Position numbers and translations under genes: made by a program. Positions 1 through 10,958 of a stretch of DNA of 64,000 nt are shown in pieces (within the stretch, counting starts at the first letter, position 1; each line of letters begins with the position of its first letter). The stretch is taken from assembly GCA_029260595.1 (NCBI GenBank), contig JAJDCY010000024.1:186001-250000 (forward strand), written 5' to 3'. The notes under the pieces were generated by a model that saw only the letters and a program-made list of their open reading frames with translations, was not told where the DNA came from and ran no database searches. The stretch is from Phycisphaeraceae bacterium. GTDB lineage: Bacteria; Planctomycetota; Phycisphaerae; Phycisphaerales; Phycisphaeraceae.

Positions 1-1
1 C

Positions 2-2884
2 GCACGCGATCAGCACACGCAGTACTACGAGGTCGAGCGCGAGAAAAAGGCGTCGCACCTGACTCACGACGGCGTGGCGGAGGCTCAGAAGGTCGCGAAC
101 ATCGGCTCGTTCTATGTCGGCAACAACATGGACTTCCCGCATCTGCTCGAGAACGCGCTGCGGGCGCACGTGATCTATCAACGCGATAAGGAATACGTCG
201 TGCAGAACGGCGACGTGGTCATTGTTGATGAGTTCACGGGGCGGCTGATGGTCGGCAGGCAGTGGTCGGACGGGTTGCACCAGGCCGTCGAGGCCAAGGA
301 AAAGGTCAAGATCAAGCAGGAGACCCAGACCCTCGCGACGGTCACGATCCAGAACTATTTCAAGCTGTACAAGCGATTGGCCGGGATGACGGGCACGGCC
401 ATCACCGAGGCGACCGAGTTCAACGAGATCTACCGGATGGACGTGGTGTGCGTGCCGACGAACGTGCCGGTGGTGCGCGATGACCGCGACGACCTGATTT
501 TTCTTTCGGAGAAGGATAAGTGGCAGGCGATCCTCGATGAGATCAAGCAGGTGCACGATGTGGGTCGGCCTGTGCTGGTCGGGACGACGAGTGTGGAGCA
601 CAGCGAGATGCTGTCGAAGATGCTCACGCGCGAGATGGGCATCAAGCACGAGGTGCTCAACGCCAAGCAGCACGAGCGCGAGGCGCAGATCGTCGCGCAC
701 GCGGGCGAGCTGGGGGCGGTGATGATCGCGACGAACATGGCGGGGCGCGGTACGGACATCAAGCTGGCTTCGATCGATCGCGAAACGCTTGTGCGCCACT
801 GGCAGGTGCGCAACCTGCTGCCCAAGCAGGCGGACGCGGCGATGGCGGACGATGAGCTGATCACGATGTCGTACCGCCACCAGGCCAAGGGCGTGCTCGG
901 GGTCAAGGGCAAGGAACTCGACGCGATGAGCGACGGGCAGATCCGCGCCGCGTTGCTGCGCGTGTGGGTGCAGCAGGTCGCGTATGTCGAGCCGGCCAAG
1001 GCCGAGAAGATGACCGATCAGGCGTGCTGTGACCTGCTGGATCAGGTGCCGTCGTTCATGTTCCACAAGCTATCGATCGCGACGCACATCGAGCAGTTGG
1101 GCGGGCTGCACATCGTCGGGACGGAGCGCCACGAAGCGCGGCGGATCGATAATCAGCTACGCGGGCGCGCCGGGCGGCAGGGCGATAACGGGTCGTCGCG
1201 GTTTTTCATCTCGCTTGAAGACGGGTTGATGAAGATGTTTGCGGGCAAGACGACGATGGCGGCGCTGTCGAAGCTGGGGATGAAGGAGGGCGACGCGATC
1301 GAGCACCGCTGGATTACCCGCAGCGTTGAGCGGGCACAGCGGAAGGTTGAGGAACGCAACTATGAGATCCGAAAGAACCTGCTTGAATACGACGAAGTGA
1401 TGGAGCACCAGCGCAATGCGTTTTACGGGACGCGTCAGACGGCGCTCGAAGGCCGTGGGATCGAGCAGTTGATCTTTTCGTATATCGGTGACTCGGTGGA
1501 TGACGCGATCGCGGGGTATCTGGATGATGATTATGTGCCGACACAGGTGGCCGAGTGGTGTCGCCAGACGCTGGATGTGAGCGTTGAGCCGGGCAAGATC
1601 CGCGTTGAGGACTTGAAGGAGTTACAGGACCAGGTGCGCAGCGAGGCGTGGGCCGAGGTCGGGCAGATCGTGGAGTTGACGCTTGGCGAGTACATGTCGC
1701 AAGAGGTGTCGCCGGAGGACTGGGACCTGCGCGGGCTCAGCCAGTGGGCGATGAGCCGATTCAGCGTGGACCTGAAGCAGAATCAACTGCGCAAGATGAG
1801 CGAGGCCGACGTCCAGACGCTGCTGACCGAAGCGGCGCGCGAGCAGGTTGATCGCAAGGATCTCTCGGGGTTGGCGAAGTTTCTGGTGCCTCACTATGCA
1901 CACCGCGATCTGACGGAGTGGGCGCGGAACAAGTTTGAGATCGAACTGGACCCGGCCACGCTGGCTGAGATGGAGCCCGAGCAGATCGCCGAGTACATGC
2001 TGGACGCTGCTCGCGAGGCGTACAGCAAACGCGAGATCGAGTACCCGGTGCAGTTCGTGTTGGACATGGTTTTTCAGGCCGCGCAGCAGGACGGGGCGTG
2101 GGCGGCGGAGCAGTTGGCGGTGTGGGCAAACCAGCGGTATGAGATGGGTTGGACGGCTGAGCAGGCAACCAAGACCACGCGCGATGAGCTTCATGAGCAG
2201 TTGGTCGAGGCCAATAAGCAGTGGATGCGCGGGGGGCGGTTGGAGGCGGCGGTGGATAAGGCGATCGCGGAGCATGCCGAGGCGGCGGCGTTGGCGGGGT
2301 GGGTCGAGGGGCGATTCGGTCAACGGTGTACAGCGGAGGAGTTGGCCGAGCTGGAGCGCGATGAGATCAGGCAGGCGGTGTTGGACAAGGGTCGGGCGAT
2401 GTTGCGGTTGGAGTTGACGCAGCTCGAACGGTTCGTGTTGTTGCAGATTCTGGACACGGCGTGGAAGGATCATCTTTATGCGATGGATCAGCTTAAGGAT
2501 TCGGTCAGCCTGCGTGGGTATGCGGAGAAAGACCCGCGCATCGAGTACAAGCGCGAGGGAGCGAGTCAGTTCAAGGTGATGCAGCGGATTGTGCGCGACC
2601 GGGTGACGGACCTGATCTTCCGGGCGCGGCTGACCGCGAACGCGCAGCCGCGCAGCGTGTATGAATCACAGCAGACCGGTCACGCCGAGCCGTCGAACGC
2701 AACGGCTGCGGACGCAGCGGCGCAGGGCACGGATGAGCAGCGCGAGGATTTGGCCGCGGCTGACCGTGCGGGGGGGCGCGACGCGGAGCCGGCGATGTCT
2801 CGCAAGCAGCGGCGTGCGGCGGCTGCGGAGGCGAAGAAGGCACCGTCCGGGGGCGGGAAGTCTCGTAAGCGCAAGAGCCGGTAG
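2..2884 (+). CDS. secA: Preprotein translocase ATPase SecA, 5' end outside window
   Basis: SecA is the ATP motor that pushes unfolded proteins through SecYEG. The frame is open from base 2, so the N-terminus (Walker A region) lies upstream; 960 residues are visible. Seen are MTGTA near base 390, MAGRGTD near 740 and the [15 protein letters not shown] helicase motif near 1145. Between the last two motifs there are about 110 residues, against about 40 in E. coli SecA, so NBD2 carries an insertion. From about base 1727 to 2400 the helical region holds four related modules (each with an LxxWA-x-RF-like start) where ordinary SecA has roughly one. The tail ends in a Lys/Arg-rich stretch without the usual zinc-binding cysteines. 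The identification is certain; the role of the added parts is unknown. Confidence 0.97.
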   Translation, partial: ARDQHTQYYEVEREKKASHLTHDGVAEAQKVANIGSFYVGNNMDFPHLLENALRAHVIYQRDKEYVVQNGDVVIVDEFTGRLMVGRQWSDGLHQAVEAKEKVKIKQETQTLATVTIQNYFKLYKRLAGMTGTAITEATEFNEIYRMDVVCVPTNVPVVRDDRDDLIFLSEKDKWQAILDEIKQVHDVGRPVLVGTTSVEHSEMLSKMLTREMGIKHEVLNAKQHEREAQIVAHAGELGAVMIATNMAGRGTDIKLASIDRETLVRHWQVRNLLPKQADAAMADDELITMSYRHQAKGVLGVKGKELDAMSDGQIRAALLRVWVQQVAYVEPAKAEKMTDQACCDLLDQVPSFMFHKLSIATHIEQLGGLHIVGTERHEARRIDNQLRGRAGRQGDNGSSRFFISLEDGLMKMFAGKTTMAALSKLGMKEGDAIEHRWITRSVERAQRKVEERNYEIRKNLLEYDEVMEHQRNAFYGTRQTALEGRGIEQLIFSYIGDSVDDAIAGYLDDDYVPTQVAEWCRQTLDVSVEPGKIRVEDLKELQDQVRSEAWAEVGQIVELTLGEYMSQEVSPEDWDLRGLSQWAMSRFSVDLKQNQLRKMSEADVQTLLTEAAREQVDRKDLSGLAKFLVPHYAHRDLTEWARNKFEIELDPATLAEMEPEQIAEYMLDAAREAYSKREIEYPVQFVLDMVFQAAQQDGAWAAEQLAVWANQRYEMGWTAEQATKTTRDELHEQLVEANKQWMRGGRLEAAVDKAIAEHAEAAALAGWVEGRFGQRCTAEELAELERDEIRQAVLDKGRAMLRLELTQLERFVLLQILDTAWKDHLYAMDQLKDSVSLRGYAEKDPRIEYKREGASQFKVMQRIVRDRVTDLIFRARLTANAQPRSVYESQQTGHAEPSNATAADAAAQGTDEQREDLAAADRAGGRDAEPAMSRKQRRAAAAEAKKAPSGGGKSRKRKSR

Positions 2885-2988
2885 GCCGCTGGCGGGTCTG
2901 TGGATCCGTGCTAACCTATTGGGCTGATCTTGGTCATTCGCGTTGCGCACCTGTGGGTGTTGCGATCGGCGATAGAAAGGGTTCAGCC

Positions 2989-3369
2989 ATGAGACGGATG
3001 ACACGGCGGACGGTCGCGATCCTTGGTGGGATTGTCTTGGGCTGGTATGCCGCGGGGTTCCTTCCCGGGTCACTGTCGCAGTCGGCTGGGCCGAGCCCGC
3101 TGTTTGCCGTAGACGCGCCGGATCACGACGGTCATCGTGAAGGCGATGCGTTGCACGGCGAGGCCGGGCAAGCTCACACCGCCCACGACGCTGCTGAGCG
3201 CGGCGCCCAACTGCTCGTGCCTAAGACATCAGACGAGGTCTGTTGGTATTCGGGCGTGCTCTGGGCGAGTGGCGGCCTGTTTGCAGGTGCGGTGGTTCTG
3301 GGCTACCCGGCGTTGCGGCTGCGCGGGCCGGAGCCGGAGGCTGCCCAAGACGATCACGGCGATCACTGA
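2989..3369 (+). CDS. Small membrane protein with His/Asp-rich loop
   Basis: Not recognised. The 126-residue product begins with two Arg-rich turns and a hydrophobic segment (about residues 8-28), has a His/Asp-rich middle (about 45-75) and a second hydrophobic segment (about 90-112) followed by an acidic, His-containing tail. The ATG at 2989 is chosen over an upstream start because GAAAGG lies about 8 bases before it. It lies about 100 bases after secA on the same strand and converges on the P450 gene. The His-rich loop between two membrane helices could bind metal, but that is inference. Confidence 0.6.
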   Translation: MRRMTRRTVAILGGIVLGWYAAGFLPGSLSQSAGPSPLFAVDAPDHDGHREGDALHGEAGQAHTAHDAAERGAQLLVPKTSDEVCWYSGVLWASGGLFAGAVVLGYPALRLRGPEPEAAQDDHGDH

Positions 3370-3415
3370 TTCCGAGTGGGTGCGACGCCGTGCCGGCCCG
3401 GTTTGATCCGACCGT

Positions 3416-4960
3416 TCAGTTTGTTCGCAACTCCAGTTCGACCAGCGTTCCATCGAGTGGTTTTGTAGACACGCCCGCTTTCGGGGGGTTGTCGGCGTTG
3501 ACGGCTTTGAATCGGAAGAGCTTGACGAACGCGCCGACGGCGAGGGCGACCTCCATCTGTCCGAGGCTCTTGCCGGGGCAGAACCTTGGGCCGTGACCGA
3601 ATCCGAAGTGCAGCAGGTCTTTCGATCTGAGGGTGTGCGGCGTGATCGACTCCCAACGCTCGGGAGCGAAGTCGGTCGCGGGGTAGCCGGTGACCGCGAC
3701 GCCCCAGTGGTCTTCGTGGCGGTTCGCGTGCCAGACGTCCAGGAGTATGTGCGTGCCTTGTGGGATGAACAGTTTTTTCCCGTCAGTCAGTTCAACCCAG
3801 GTGTCGGCTGTGGCCCGGCGCGGGAAGAAATAAAGCGAGGGGGTGAGGCGCAGTGTCTCGTCGAGCGCGTGGCCGAGGTACTTCGCCTGATCGAGATTTT
3901 CGGGCGCGTAGTCTTGAAGGTCTTTGACCTCGGCGAAGACTTTTTCTTGAGCGGCGGGGTTTCTCGCCAGGTGGGAGATCGCCCAGCCCGCGTAGGAGGT
4001 GGTCGCCTCGAGCGCGCCGGCGAGGAAGACCCGGATATTGCTACGAAGCATCTCGTCGGGCGCATCGGATTTGAACTGTTTCCAGAGGCCCTTGCCGTCT
4101 TTGCGCGTGGCGATGACTGTATCGGTCAGCTCTTCGAACGCGGCGCGGGCGGCTTTGGCTTTGGTGATGTCTTTGTTGAAACCGGGCAGCCACTGCAGGG
4201 GGATGCCGACGCGGTTGATGACGGTGTCGCTGACGATGTAATCGATGACGCGTTCCAGGGCGGGGACGAATCGGTTTCGGATTGCGTCGTACGGCACCTG
4301 GGCGCCGAAGAAGTTATTGACCAGCATCTCGAGCATGACGGCTTTGATCTCGGGCTCGAGGCACACGGTTGCCGAGGGGCCGTGGTGTTTTAGGTGTTCG
4401 TGCAGCGCGTCGAGCCGGTGGTGGACGGTGTGGCGGAATGTTTCGGCGAACTCGTGAAACATCTCGGGCTGGAACAGGGACGAGCGGCCGAAGGGCGGGG
4501 TCGAGAGTTTTTTTTGTCGCTTCCAGGCCGGGCCGTTGGTGAACAGGAGGGTGTCCTTGCCGGTAGCGCGGGCGATGCCTTTGGATGGCAGGGTGTCACG
4601 GTCGAACTGGCCGGGCTGATCGCCGGTGTCTTTGGAGATGGCGCGGATGACGCCGGGGTCGCGCGTGACCAGGACGGGGGTAAGCCCCGGGACATCGAGG
4701 TAGCTGCTGTGCTTGGCTGAGCCGTCGCGCGTGTCCGCGCCCCAGAAATAGGTTTCGAGGATCCGCAGCGGGTTGCGGTAATTCCACGGGTGTGGAAACG
4801 GCAGCGTCGGCCGATCCGATGTTGGGGCGAACAGGGGGACGCGAGCCGGCTGAATGTCTCCGGCGAAGGGGCTGATTCTTAGTAGTTGTCTGGGGATCCG
4901 GATTACGCGGCGGGCGCCCGGGATTCTGTCGTGCAACGATCTTAGGAGAGGCCGGAGCAT
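3416..4960 (-). CDS. Cytochrome P450
   Basis: Haem-thiolate monooxygenase of 514 residues. The family signatures are all visible: an I-helix AGALEATTS stretch near residue 315, the K-helix ExxR motif (ETLR) near 364, and the haem-binding FGHGPRFCPG loop with the cysteine ligand near 459. No clear N-terminal membrane anchor or signal peptide is seen, so it is probably cytoplasmic and needs separate electron-donor proteins; none is encoded nearby. The length is on the long side for a bacterial P450. GAGGTG lies 6-7 bases before the ATG. The substrate cannot be inferred. It stands alone, convergent with the small membrane gene and upstream of a decayed gene. Confidence 0.93.
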   Translation of the reverse strand: MLRPLLRSLHDRIPGARRVIRIPRQLLRISPFAGDIQPARVPLFAPTSDRPTLPFPHPWNYRNPLRILETYFWGADTRDGSAKHSSYLDVPGLTPVLVTRDPGVIRAISKDTGDQPGQFDRDTLPSKGIARATGKDTLLFTNGPAWKRQKKLSTPPFGRSSLFQPEMFHEFAETFRHTVHHRLDALHEHLKHHGPSATVCLEPEIKAVMLEMLVNNFFGAQVPYDAIRNRFVPALERVIDYIVSDTVINRVGIPLQWLPGFNKDITKAKAARAAFEELTDTVIATRKDGKGLWKQFKSDAPDEMLRSNIRVFLAGALEATTSYAGWAISHLARNPAAQEKVFAEVKDLQDYAPENLDQAKYLGHALDETLRLTPSLYFFPRRATADTWVELTDGKKLFIPQGTHILLDVWHANRHEDHWGVAVTGYPATDFAPERWESITPHTLRSKDLLHFGFGHGPRFCPGKSLGQMEVALAVGAFVKLFRFKAVNADNPPKAGVSTKPLDGTLVELELRTN

Positions 4961-5120
4961 CGGTGGTCACCTCTACAGCCGCACGGGTTCGCGGCGTGGT
5001 GCGTTGGAACACGCTCGAACCAATGCGGAAAATCTAGTCATGCACATGCTATGGAGAAATGGGTGGCAACGGTGCCGCCGGCGGGCGGGAGCCTGTGTCG
5101 CCACGAGAGATAGCGGTGAG

Positions 5121-8086
5121 CTAGCGGCGCCGGGCTGGTCTGACCGCGATCAGGATTCCGCAGAGGAGGGTGAGGGTGGACGGTTCGGGGGTTGTGGCGA
5201 GGGTGATGCCGATGAGGTTGGCAAGGGATTGGGCGGTGTGGGTTTGGGTGTCGGAGTTGCGCAGGGCGAAGTTGTTGGCCATGAGGGTCAGGTCGTCGGC
5301 GTCGACATCGTTGTCCTGGTCGAAGTTGGCCAGGCGCCAATCTCGCGTGCCAACGGTGGTATCGAAGTTGGCGGCGAGGATGACCAGGTCGAGTAGATCA
5401 ACGACGCCGTCGAGGTTCGCATCGCCGCATAGGGCGGTGGCGGTGAGCGTCAGGTCGTTGGCGTTGTAGGCGAGTCGAACGACAGGCCGTCGATGTCGGC
5501 ACGAGGGGTGAACGTGACCGAGTTGAATGTCGTCAATTCGGTGTTCGTACCCCAGGTCATGATGACGAACTGATCGGCTGGGATGATCTGTGACTCGAAG
5601 CCGTCGATGAACTGGATATCCAGCGTCCCGTCGAGTGTGCTGTTGGCCAGCACGTTGAGTTGGTCGTAGCCGTTGTTTTCGTCGCCGATCGGGCCTTGGC
5701 CTGGGGTGAGGCCGCCGAGTTCGATGTTCAGTGATGCGGATGGACCGAAGGCGAGGTTGGTTTCGATGGTGATGGCGGCGGGTGAACTGCCGGGGTTGAC
5801 GTCGCCTTCCATGATGACGACGCCAGTTTTGAGCGGGCCTTGGGTGAGTGTGCCGGCACCGGAGTAGTCGCCGAGGATGTTGGTTTGGCCTGAGAATGCC
5901 ATGGTGGCACCGACTTCGTTGGTGATGTGGGTATCGGATCAAAGTGTGCCGTTGCCTAGGATGAGGCCGTTGGTGAGGTTGAATAGTTGGTTTGAAACGC
6001 GGAGCTGACCGCCGGTGAGTGTGATGAGGCCGCCTGCGCGGTTGGCCAGGGTGCCGTCGATACTGAGTGTTCCGCCGGGGGCGTCGATGTTGCCTGTGTT
6101 GGAGAGTGAGCCGGTGATTCGACCTTGGCCTGAGAGGTCGCCGAGGTTGTCGAAGTTGTTGGTGTTGATGCGCGCGGTGGGGCCAGCGAGTTGGACTTCG
6201 CCTGTGTTATCGAAGCGGGTGGGGGCGGAGACGATGCCGGTGGTGATTGTGAGCAATCCGTCGGCGGTGAGCATGTCTGCGTTGAAGGTTCCGCCGTTGA
6301 GAGTGAGGTTGATGGCGGGGTCGATGATTGCGTCGTTGGTGATGTTGATGGATGTGTCGGGGCCGAGTGTGAGGTTGGGGTCGAAGAGGTTGGTGTCGAT
6401 GGTGGTGGTGTCGGTGAGGTTGAGTGTGCCGGCGAGCAGGTGGAGGTCGCCGGTGCCTGCGAGTTCTTTTGTGGTGAGGGTGCCGCCGTCGATGTGGACG
6501 GTGCTGCCGGTGTTGATGGTGGTGGTGCCGCCGATGTCGGCTAGGCCGTTGTCGAGGAGGTTGAGTGTGGCGGTGGCGGTGCCGTCGCCGAGTGTGAGTG
6601 TGGCTGAGGGTCCGGGTGTGGACCATGATGAGCCGTTGCCCGTGATGGTGATGTGGTTGTTGGTTGAGCTGCCGAATCCGCCTACGGTGGCGTTGATCTC
6701 GGCGGCGCTGGTGGTGTAGGTGGTGCCGAGGCCGGAGATGGTGAGTGAGCCGTTGCCGGGGGCGTTGACGCCGAGGCGTGTGGGGCCGTTGACTTAGAGT
6801 GCGGCACCGGAGTCGACGGTGGTGGTTACGGCGTCGTCCTCACCGATAAGCAGGGTGGTGGCGTTGATGTTGCCGCCGTTGACGTTGAGGTTGGTTTCGT
6901 GCGTCAGCGTGCCGGTGACCTGGAGGTTTTTACCGGCGGTGAGTGTGGCGATGTTGAGCTTGTGGGCGTTGCCCGGGGTGATGGTTTTGTCGGTGGTGAA
7001 GTGGAGTGTGCCGGTGTCGAATTGGAAGTCAGCATTGACGTCGTCGAAGACGATGTCGGGGGTACTGATGGTGCCGTCGGCCAGGTGGAGTGTGGCGTCT
7101 TGGATTTCGATGGGTTCGATGGTGTTGAAGGTTCCGGCGTTGTCGATGGTGGCCTGGCCGCTGTCACTGAGCCTGGGGCCGAGTGTGGAGTTATCGTTGA
7201 CGGTGCCGCCATCGATGATGAATTGGCCGCCTTGGACTCTTATTAAGAGACTGGGGTTGGTGGTGAGGGTTGCGCCTGTGGTTACGGATGCGGTGCCGGT
7301 TTGATTGACGGTGATGTACTTGATGTTGGCGGTGGCGTTGTCTCTGATGCTGAACCATGCATCGCCGCTGGTGGTTGTGGATCCGCCCACGGTGATGGCG
7401 CCGTTTGCAGTTAGGGTTGTTCCGGCATTATTGAGCGAGAAGAAGGCTCTGTCGTCGGGGTCGTTGCCGCCGATCGTGAAGCTGAGATTCGATAAGACAT
7501 CAAGCGAGGCGCCGCCATATACCTGCATGCTGCCGTCGTAGACTTTGAGGGATTGCATAGTTGCCTGGGCGGAGTCGTAGATGAAGATACTGGACGAGCC
7601 CGACTGGGCGGATGCGCCGGATTCTGCGAGTGTGACACGGCTGGCGGTGAGTGATGTGCCGGTGTCTTTGACTATAAGTCTGCCGCGGCGTGTGTCGTCG
7701 CCGACGCGGAAGTCGTCGGTGGTATTGGTTTGTGTGAGGTTGGCACCGTTGTGGATTAGGATTTCCGCGCCTGAGATGCTGTCGCTCAAAAGGGTGACGT
7801 CGCCCATGGCTTGGAGGTCGATGTTGTCGAGGGTGAGTTTGGTGGTTGAGAGTGGGTTGATGAGTAGGGCGGCGGATGAGGCCGGCGAGAGGGTGTAGGT
7901 GTGCTTTGCGCCGGTGGAGAGGAGGGTGACGTTGCCGGCGAGGTGGTGGAGCAGCTCGCTTTCGGCGTTGGTGGTGAGTTCGGCGGAGTAGATGCCAGCG
8001 GTGGTTTGGGCTGGGGTGAGTGTGATTGATGCGGCGCACAGCAGCCAAGTTATCAAGATAGCCAGTGCTCGGCGGGTGCGAGTCAT
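5121..8086 (-). pseudogene. Broken PEP-CTERM/dockerin secreted beta-repeat protein
   Basis: The remains of one large secreted protein. The ATG at 8086 follows GGAGGAG and opens a signal peptide (MTRTRRALAILITWLLCAAS). Long Gly/Asn/Thr-rich beta-strand repeats of the autotransporter-associated type follow. A dockerin-like pair (GDANLDGVVDLLDLVIL, FDQDNDVDADDL) comes next, then a C-terminal PEPSTLTLL-hydrophobic-Arg sorting tail. Three lesions break it: an in-frame TAA at 6794-6796, an in-frame TGA at 5939-5941, and a one-base deletion near 5475 (TTCGACTCGCC where TTCGAC-CTC-GCC restores the frame). Translation resumes sensibly after each lesion. The intact product would have been about 985 residues, exported and probably sorted by an exosortase. 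Recent decay is the simplest reading; sequence error is the alternative. Confidence 0.85.
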
Positions 8087-8242
8087 ACTACTCTCCTCCA
8101 AACCTGGGGCCTCCAGGCGGTTTGTAGTGAGTTTGATGTATTTTAAGCGATTGTTGTCCGAAGTAGAAGTCTTTTTCGTGTCGAGGCTGCGGAAAGAGGC
8201 TAATTGGTGTCCTGATGGGCGAAGGCGATCGGGGTGTTGCGA

Positions 8243-8271
8243 TTGACAAATGGGCCCGCGAACGCTAGTTT
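8243..8271 (+). promoter_or_regulatory. Possible promoter for feoAB
   Basis: TTGACA at 8243-8248 is a perfect -35 match, followed after 17 bases by TAGTTT at 8266-8271, a poor -10. It lies in an A/T-richer stretch about 85 bases before feoA. A Fur box was looked for and not clearly seen. Confidence 0.3.
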
Positions 8272-8354
8272 TTGATACTGTGTTTCAATTACAATCGGGG
8301 TGGGGTTGGTTGGTGAGCCTAGGGTAGGCCCGTACTTACGCACAGTTTACAGCG

Positions 8355-8723
8355 ATGGCTGATTCGCGAGTAGTCCAACCTCTGTCCGAGACGATGGCTG
8401 GTCCGCCAGCGAGTGGGGATGGTGTGGATGTGCCGCAGCGCGTTCGGCTGGACCGGCTGATGCCGATGCAGTGCGCGACGGTGGTGCAGGTTGATGCGGA
8501 GGAGCAAGCGCACAATCAGCTCATGGCTATGGGTGTGTGTGTTGGGCGGCGGGTTGAGTTGATCAAGGCGGGTGACCCGTTGATTCTGCGGGTGCTTGGT
8601 TCGCGGATCGGGTTGTCCAGCCGGCTTGCGGCGGGCGTGTGGGTGACGACGTGTGGTTCGGACGGGTGTGAGACGGCGGCTGCGCCAGGTGGGCCGGAGT
8701 CGTCGTGCGGGGGTGAGTCGTGA
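8355..8723 (+). CDS. feoA: Ferrous iron transport protein FeoA
   Basis: A small cytoplasmic SH3-like partner of the FeoB iron transporter, 122 residues. The core (about residues 30-97: LDRLMPMQCATVVQVD, then LMAMGVCVGRRVELI and DPLILRVLGSRIGLSSRLAAGVWV) matches FeoA, which is normally 75-85 residues; the extra N-terminus and a Cys-containing, Gly-rich tail are additions. The stop overlaps the feoB GTG by four bases, so the two are translationally coupled. Its place directly before feoB makes the call firm. Confidence 0.9.
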   Translation: MADSRVVQPLSETMAGPPASGDGVDVPQRVRLDRLMPMQCATVVQVDAEEQAHNQLMAMGVCVGRRVELIKAGDPLILRVLGSRIGLSSRLAAGVWVTTCGSDGCETAAAPGGPESSCGGES

Positions 8724-10876
8724 CAACGTTGTCGCCGCAGACACCGCAGGCGCAGGAACCGGCGGGGCGAGTCGCGCCGAGCGGGCCTGCGTGTATCGCG
8801 CTGTTGGGCAATCCCAATGCGGGCAAGACAACCTTATTCAATGCGCTGACGGGGTTGCGGGCGAAGACGGCGAACTTCCCCGGGACGACGGTCGAGCACC
8901 GTGCCGGTCGGGTGATGATGGGTGGGCAGGTGGTGCAATTGCTCGATCTGCCGGGGTTGTACAGCCTGGCGGCGGCGACGCCGGATGAGCGGGTGGCGCG
9001 CGATGCGTTGCTGGGTCACATCCCCGGGATGGCGAAGCCGACGCTCGCCGTGCTGATCCTCGACGCGACGAATCTTGAGCGGAACCTTTATCTGGCCAGT
9101 CAGGTGTTGGAGTTGGAGATCCCGACGATCGTCGCGCTGAACATGACGGACCTGGCCAAGCGCGACGGGATCCGGATCCACACGCGTGAGTTGTCGGGAG
9201 AGTTGGGTTGCCCGGTGATCCCGATCGTTGCGCGCAAGGGGACGGGGATCGAACGGTTGCGGCGGTTGATCGAGCAGACGCTCGAGACAGCGGTGGGGTC
9301 GGCTGCGGCGGCGCCTTCCGATCTTCATGCGCCGATTGGCATCCCGGTGGTCACGGCGACCCCGGCCATGCTTCCGACGCCGGCGACACCAACCGCTTTG
9401 CCGCAGATTCTGCCGCCTGCGGAGATCGCGGCTGACGATGCGTGTGGTTGTTCCGGTTGCCCGTTCCAGGCGCGGTATGAGTGGGCGGAGGGCGTTGGGG
9501 CCCGATGTTCGTCCGGGCGTCCCGAAACGCACGGGCGTCGTACGGAAAAAATCGACCAGTTTCTTACCCACCCGGTGATCGGTGTGGGCGCGTTTTTGGC
9601 GGTGATGTTCCAGGTGTTTTGCCTGATCTTCTGGATCGCGCAGTACCCGATGGACTGGATCGACATGCTGTTCGCGGGGGCGGGGTCGTTGCTTAGCTCG
9701 GCGTTGCCGGACGGTGATCTGCGGAGTTTGCTTGTCGAAGGCGTCGTCGGGGGTGTCGGCGGGATGCTGGTGTTCTTGCCGCAGATCTGCATTTTGTTTT
9801 TCTTCTTGGCGTTGTTGGAAGACACCGGGTATCTGGCCCGCGCGGCGTTTGTGATGGATCGGTTGATGCGGCGGGTTGGGTTGCCGGGCAAGGCGTTTGT
9901 GCCGTTGTTGTCGGCTCATGCGTGTGCGATCCCGGCCATCATGTCGACGCGTGTGATCGAGGACCGGCGTGATCGGTTGGTGACGATCCTGGTGGCGCCG
10001 CTGATGACGTGTGCGGCGAGGATCCCGGTGTATGCGATGGTGACGGCGTTGCTGTTTAGCCATCGGCCGATGATGGCGGGGCTGGTGTTTACAGGTGCGT
10101 ACAGCCTGGGGATTGTGGCGGCGTTGGTGATGGCGTTTGTGTTCAAGCATACGATTTTGCGTGGTGAGAGTCAGCCGTTGGTGCTTGAGTTGCCCAGCTA
10201 CAAGCTGCCGAGTCTTCGTAACGCGGCGATCATGGCGGCTGACCGGGCGCTGGTGTTTGTCAAGAAGGCCGGGACGGTGATCTTGATGATCTCGATCGGG
10301 CTGTGGTTTCTGGCGACGTTTCCCAAGTCCGAAGCGCCGGCGAGTGTCGTTGCTCTTGAGCAACAGGCGTTGGTCGTTGCGGCTGATGGGGACGTTGCGC
10401 AGTCTGAGGCGATGCTCGCCCAGGCGGATACCGATCGGGCGCACCACGCGTTGGCGAATTCGTTTGCCGGGCGGCTGGGGCGTGCGATCGAGCCGGTCAT
10501 CCGGCCGCTGGGGTTTGACTGGCAGATCGGTGTTGGGATTGTAAGTTCGTTCGCGGCGCGGGAGGTGATCGTGTCGACGCTGGCGATCGTGTACGGCGTC
10601 GGTGCGGACACGGCTGATGATAATCCCGATTCGCTCTATGACACGATGCGCAAGGCCCAACGCAGCGACGGGGGTCCGGTGTTCACGACCGCGACGTGTA
10701 TGAGCCTGCTGGTGTTTTATGTGCTGGCGATGCAGTGTCTACCGACGCAGGCGGTGACGCGGCGCGAGACGAATTCGTGGAAGTGGCCGGCGTTCCAGCT
10801 CGCGTATATGACGGTGCTGGCCTACACCGCGTCGCTGGTGACCTATCAGGCGATCACACTCTCGGGCTTGGGGTGA
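8720..10876 (+). CDS. feoB: Ferrous iron transporter FeoB
   Basis: A GTPase-coupled Fe(II) permease of the inner membrane, 718 residues. The N-terminal G domain shows G1 GNPNAGKTT (residue 30), G3 DLPGLYSL and G4 NMTD. A linker with several cysteines (CGCSGCPF) near residues 240-260 follows, which is variable in the family. Then come the two gate domains with repeated hydrophobic helices, including the conserved stretch GLPGKAFVPLLSAHACAIPAIMSTR. Length is normal. It starts with GTG inside the feoA stop region. With feoA it forms a two-gene ferrous iron uptake operon, which fits growth at low oxygen. Confidence 0.96.
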   Translation: MTTLSPQTPQAQEPAGRVAPSGPACIALLGNPNAGKTTLFNALTGLRAKTANFPGTTVEHRAGRVMMGGQVVQLLDLPGLYSLAAATPDERVARDALLGHIPGMAKPTLAVLILDATNLERNLYLASQVLELEIPTIVALNMTDLAKRDGIRIHTRELSGELGCPVIPIVARKGTGIERLRRLIEQTLETAVGSAAAAPSDLHAPIGIPVVTATPAMLPTPATPTALPQILPPAEIAADDACGCSGCPFQARYEWAEGVGARCSSGRPETHGRRTEKIDQFLTHPVIGVGAFLAVMFQVFCLIFWIAQYPMDWIDMLFAGAGSLLSSALPDGDLRSLLVEGVVGGVGGMLVFLPQICILFFFLALLEDTGYLARAAFVMDRLMRRVGLPGKAFVPLLSAHACAIPAIMSTRVIEDRRDRLVTILVAPLMTCAARIPVYAMVTALLFSHRPMMAGLVFTGAYSLGIVAALVMAFVFKHTILRGESQPLVLELPSYKLPSLRNAAIMAADRALVFVKKAGTVILMISIGLWFLATFPKSEAPASVVALEQQALVVAADGDVAQSEAMLAQADTDRAHHALANSFAGRLGRAIEPVIRPLGFDWQIGVGIVSSFAAREVIVSTLAIVYGVGADTADDNPDSLYDTMRKAQRSDGGPVFTTATCMSLLVFYVLAMQCLPTQAVTRRETNSWKWPAFQLAYMTVLAYTASLVTYQAITLSGLG

Positions 10877-10958
10877 TCTTGATCGATCGCGTACCCGGCC
10901 AATCGCATCTGTATTGCGCGGGTGATCGCCGGGTGATTTGCTGGTGGATCTGCGATGT

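Noticed and set aside
8834-10660. 608-codon minus-strand open frame opposite feoB
   Set aside because: Arg/His/Gln-rich translation without domains; the plus strand carries an unmistakable FeoB. High GC content produces long antisense frames.
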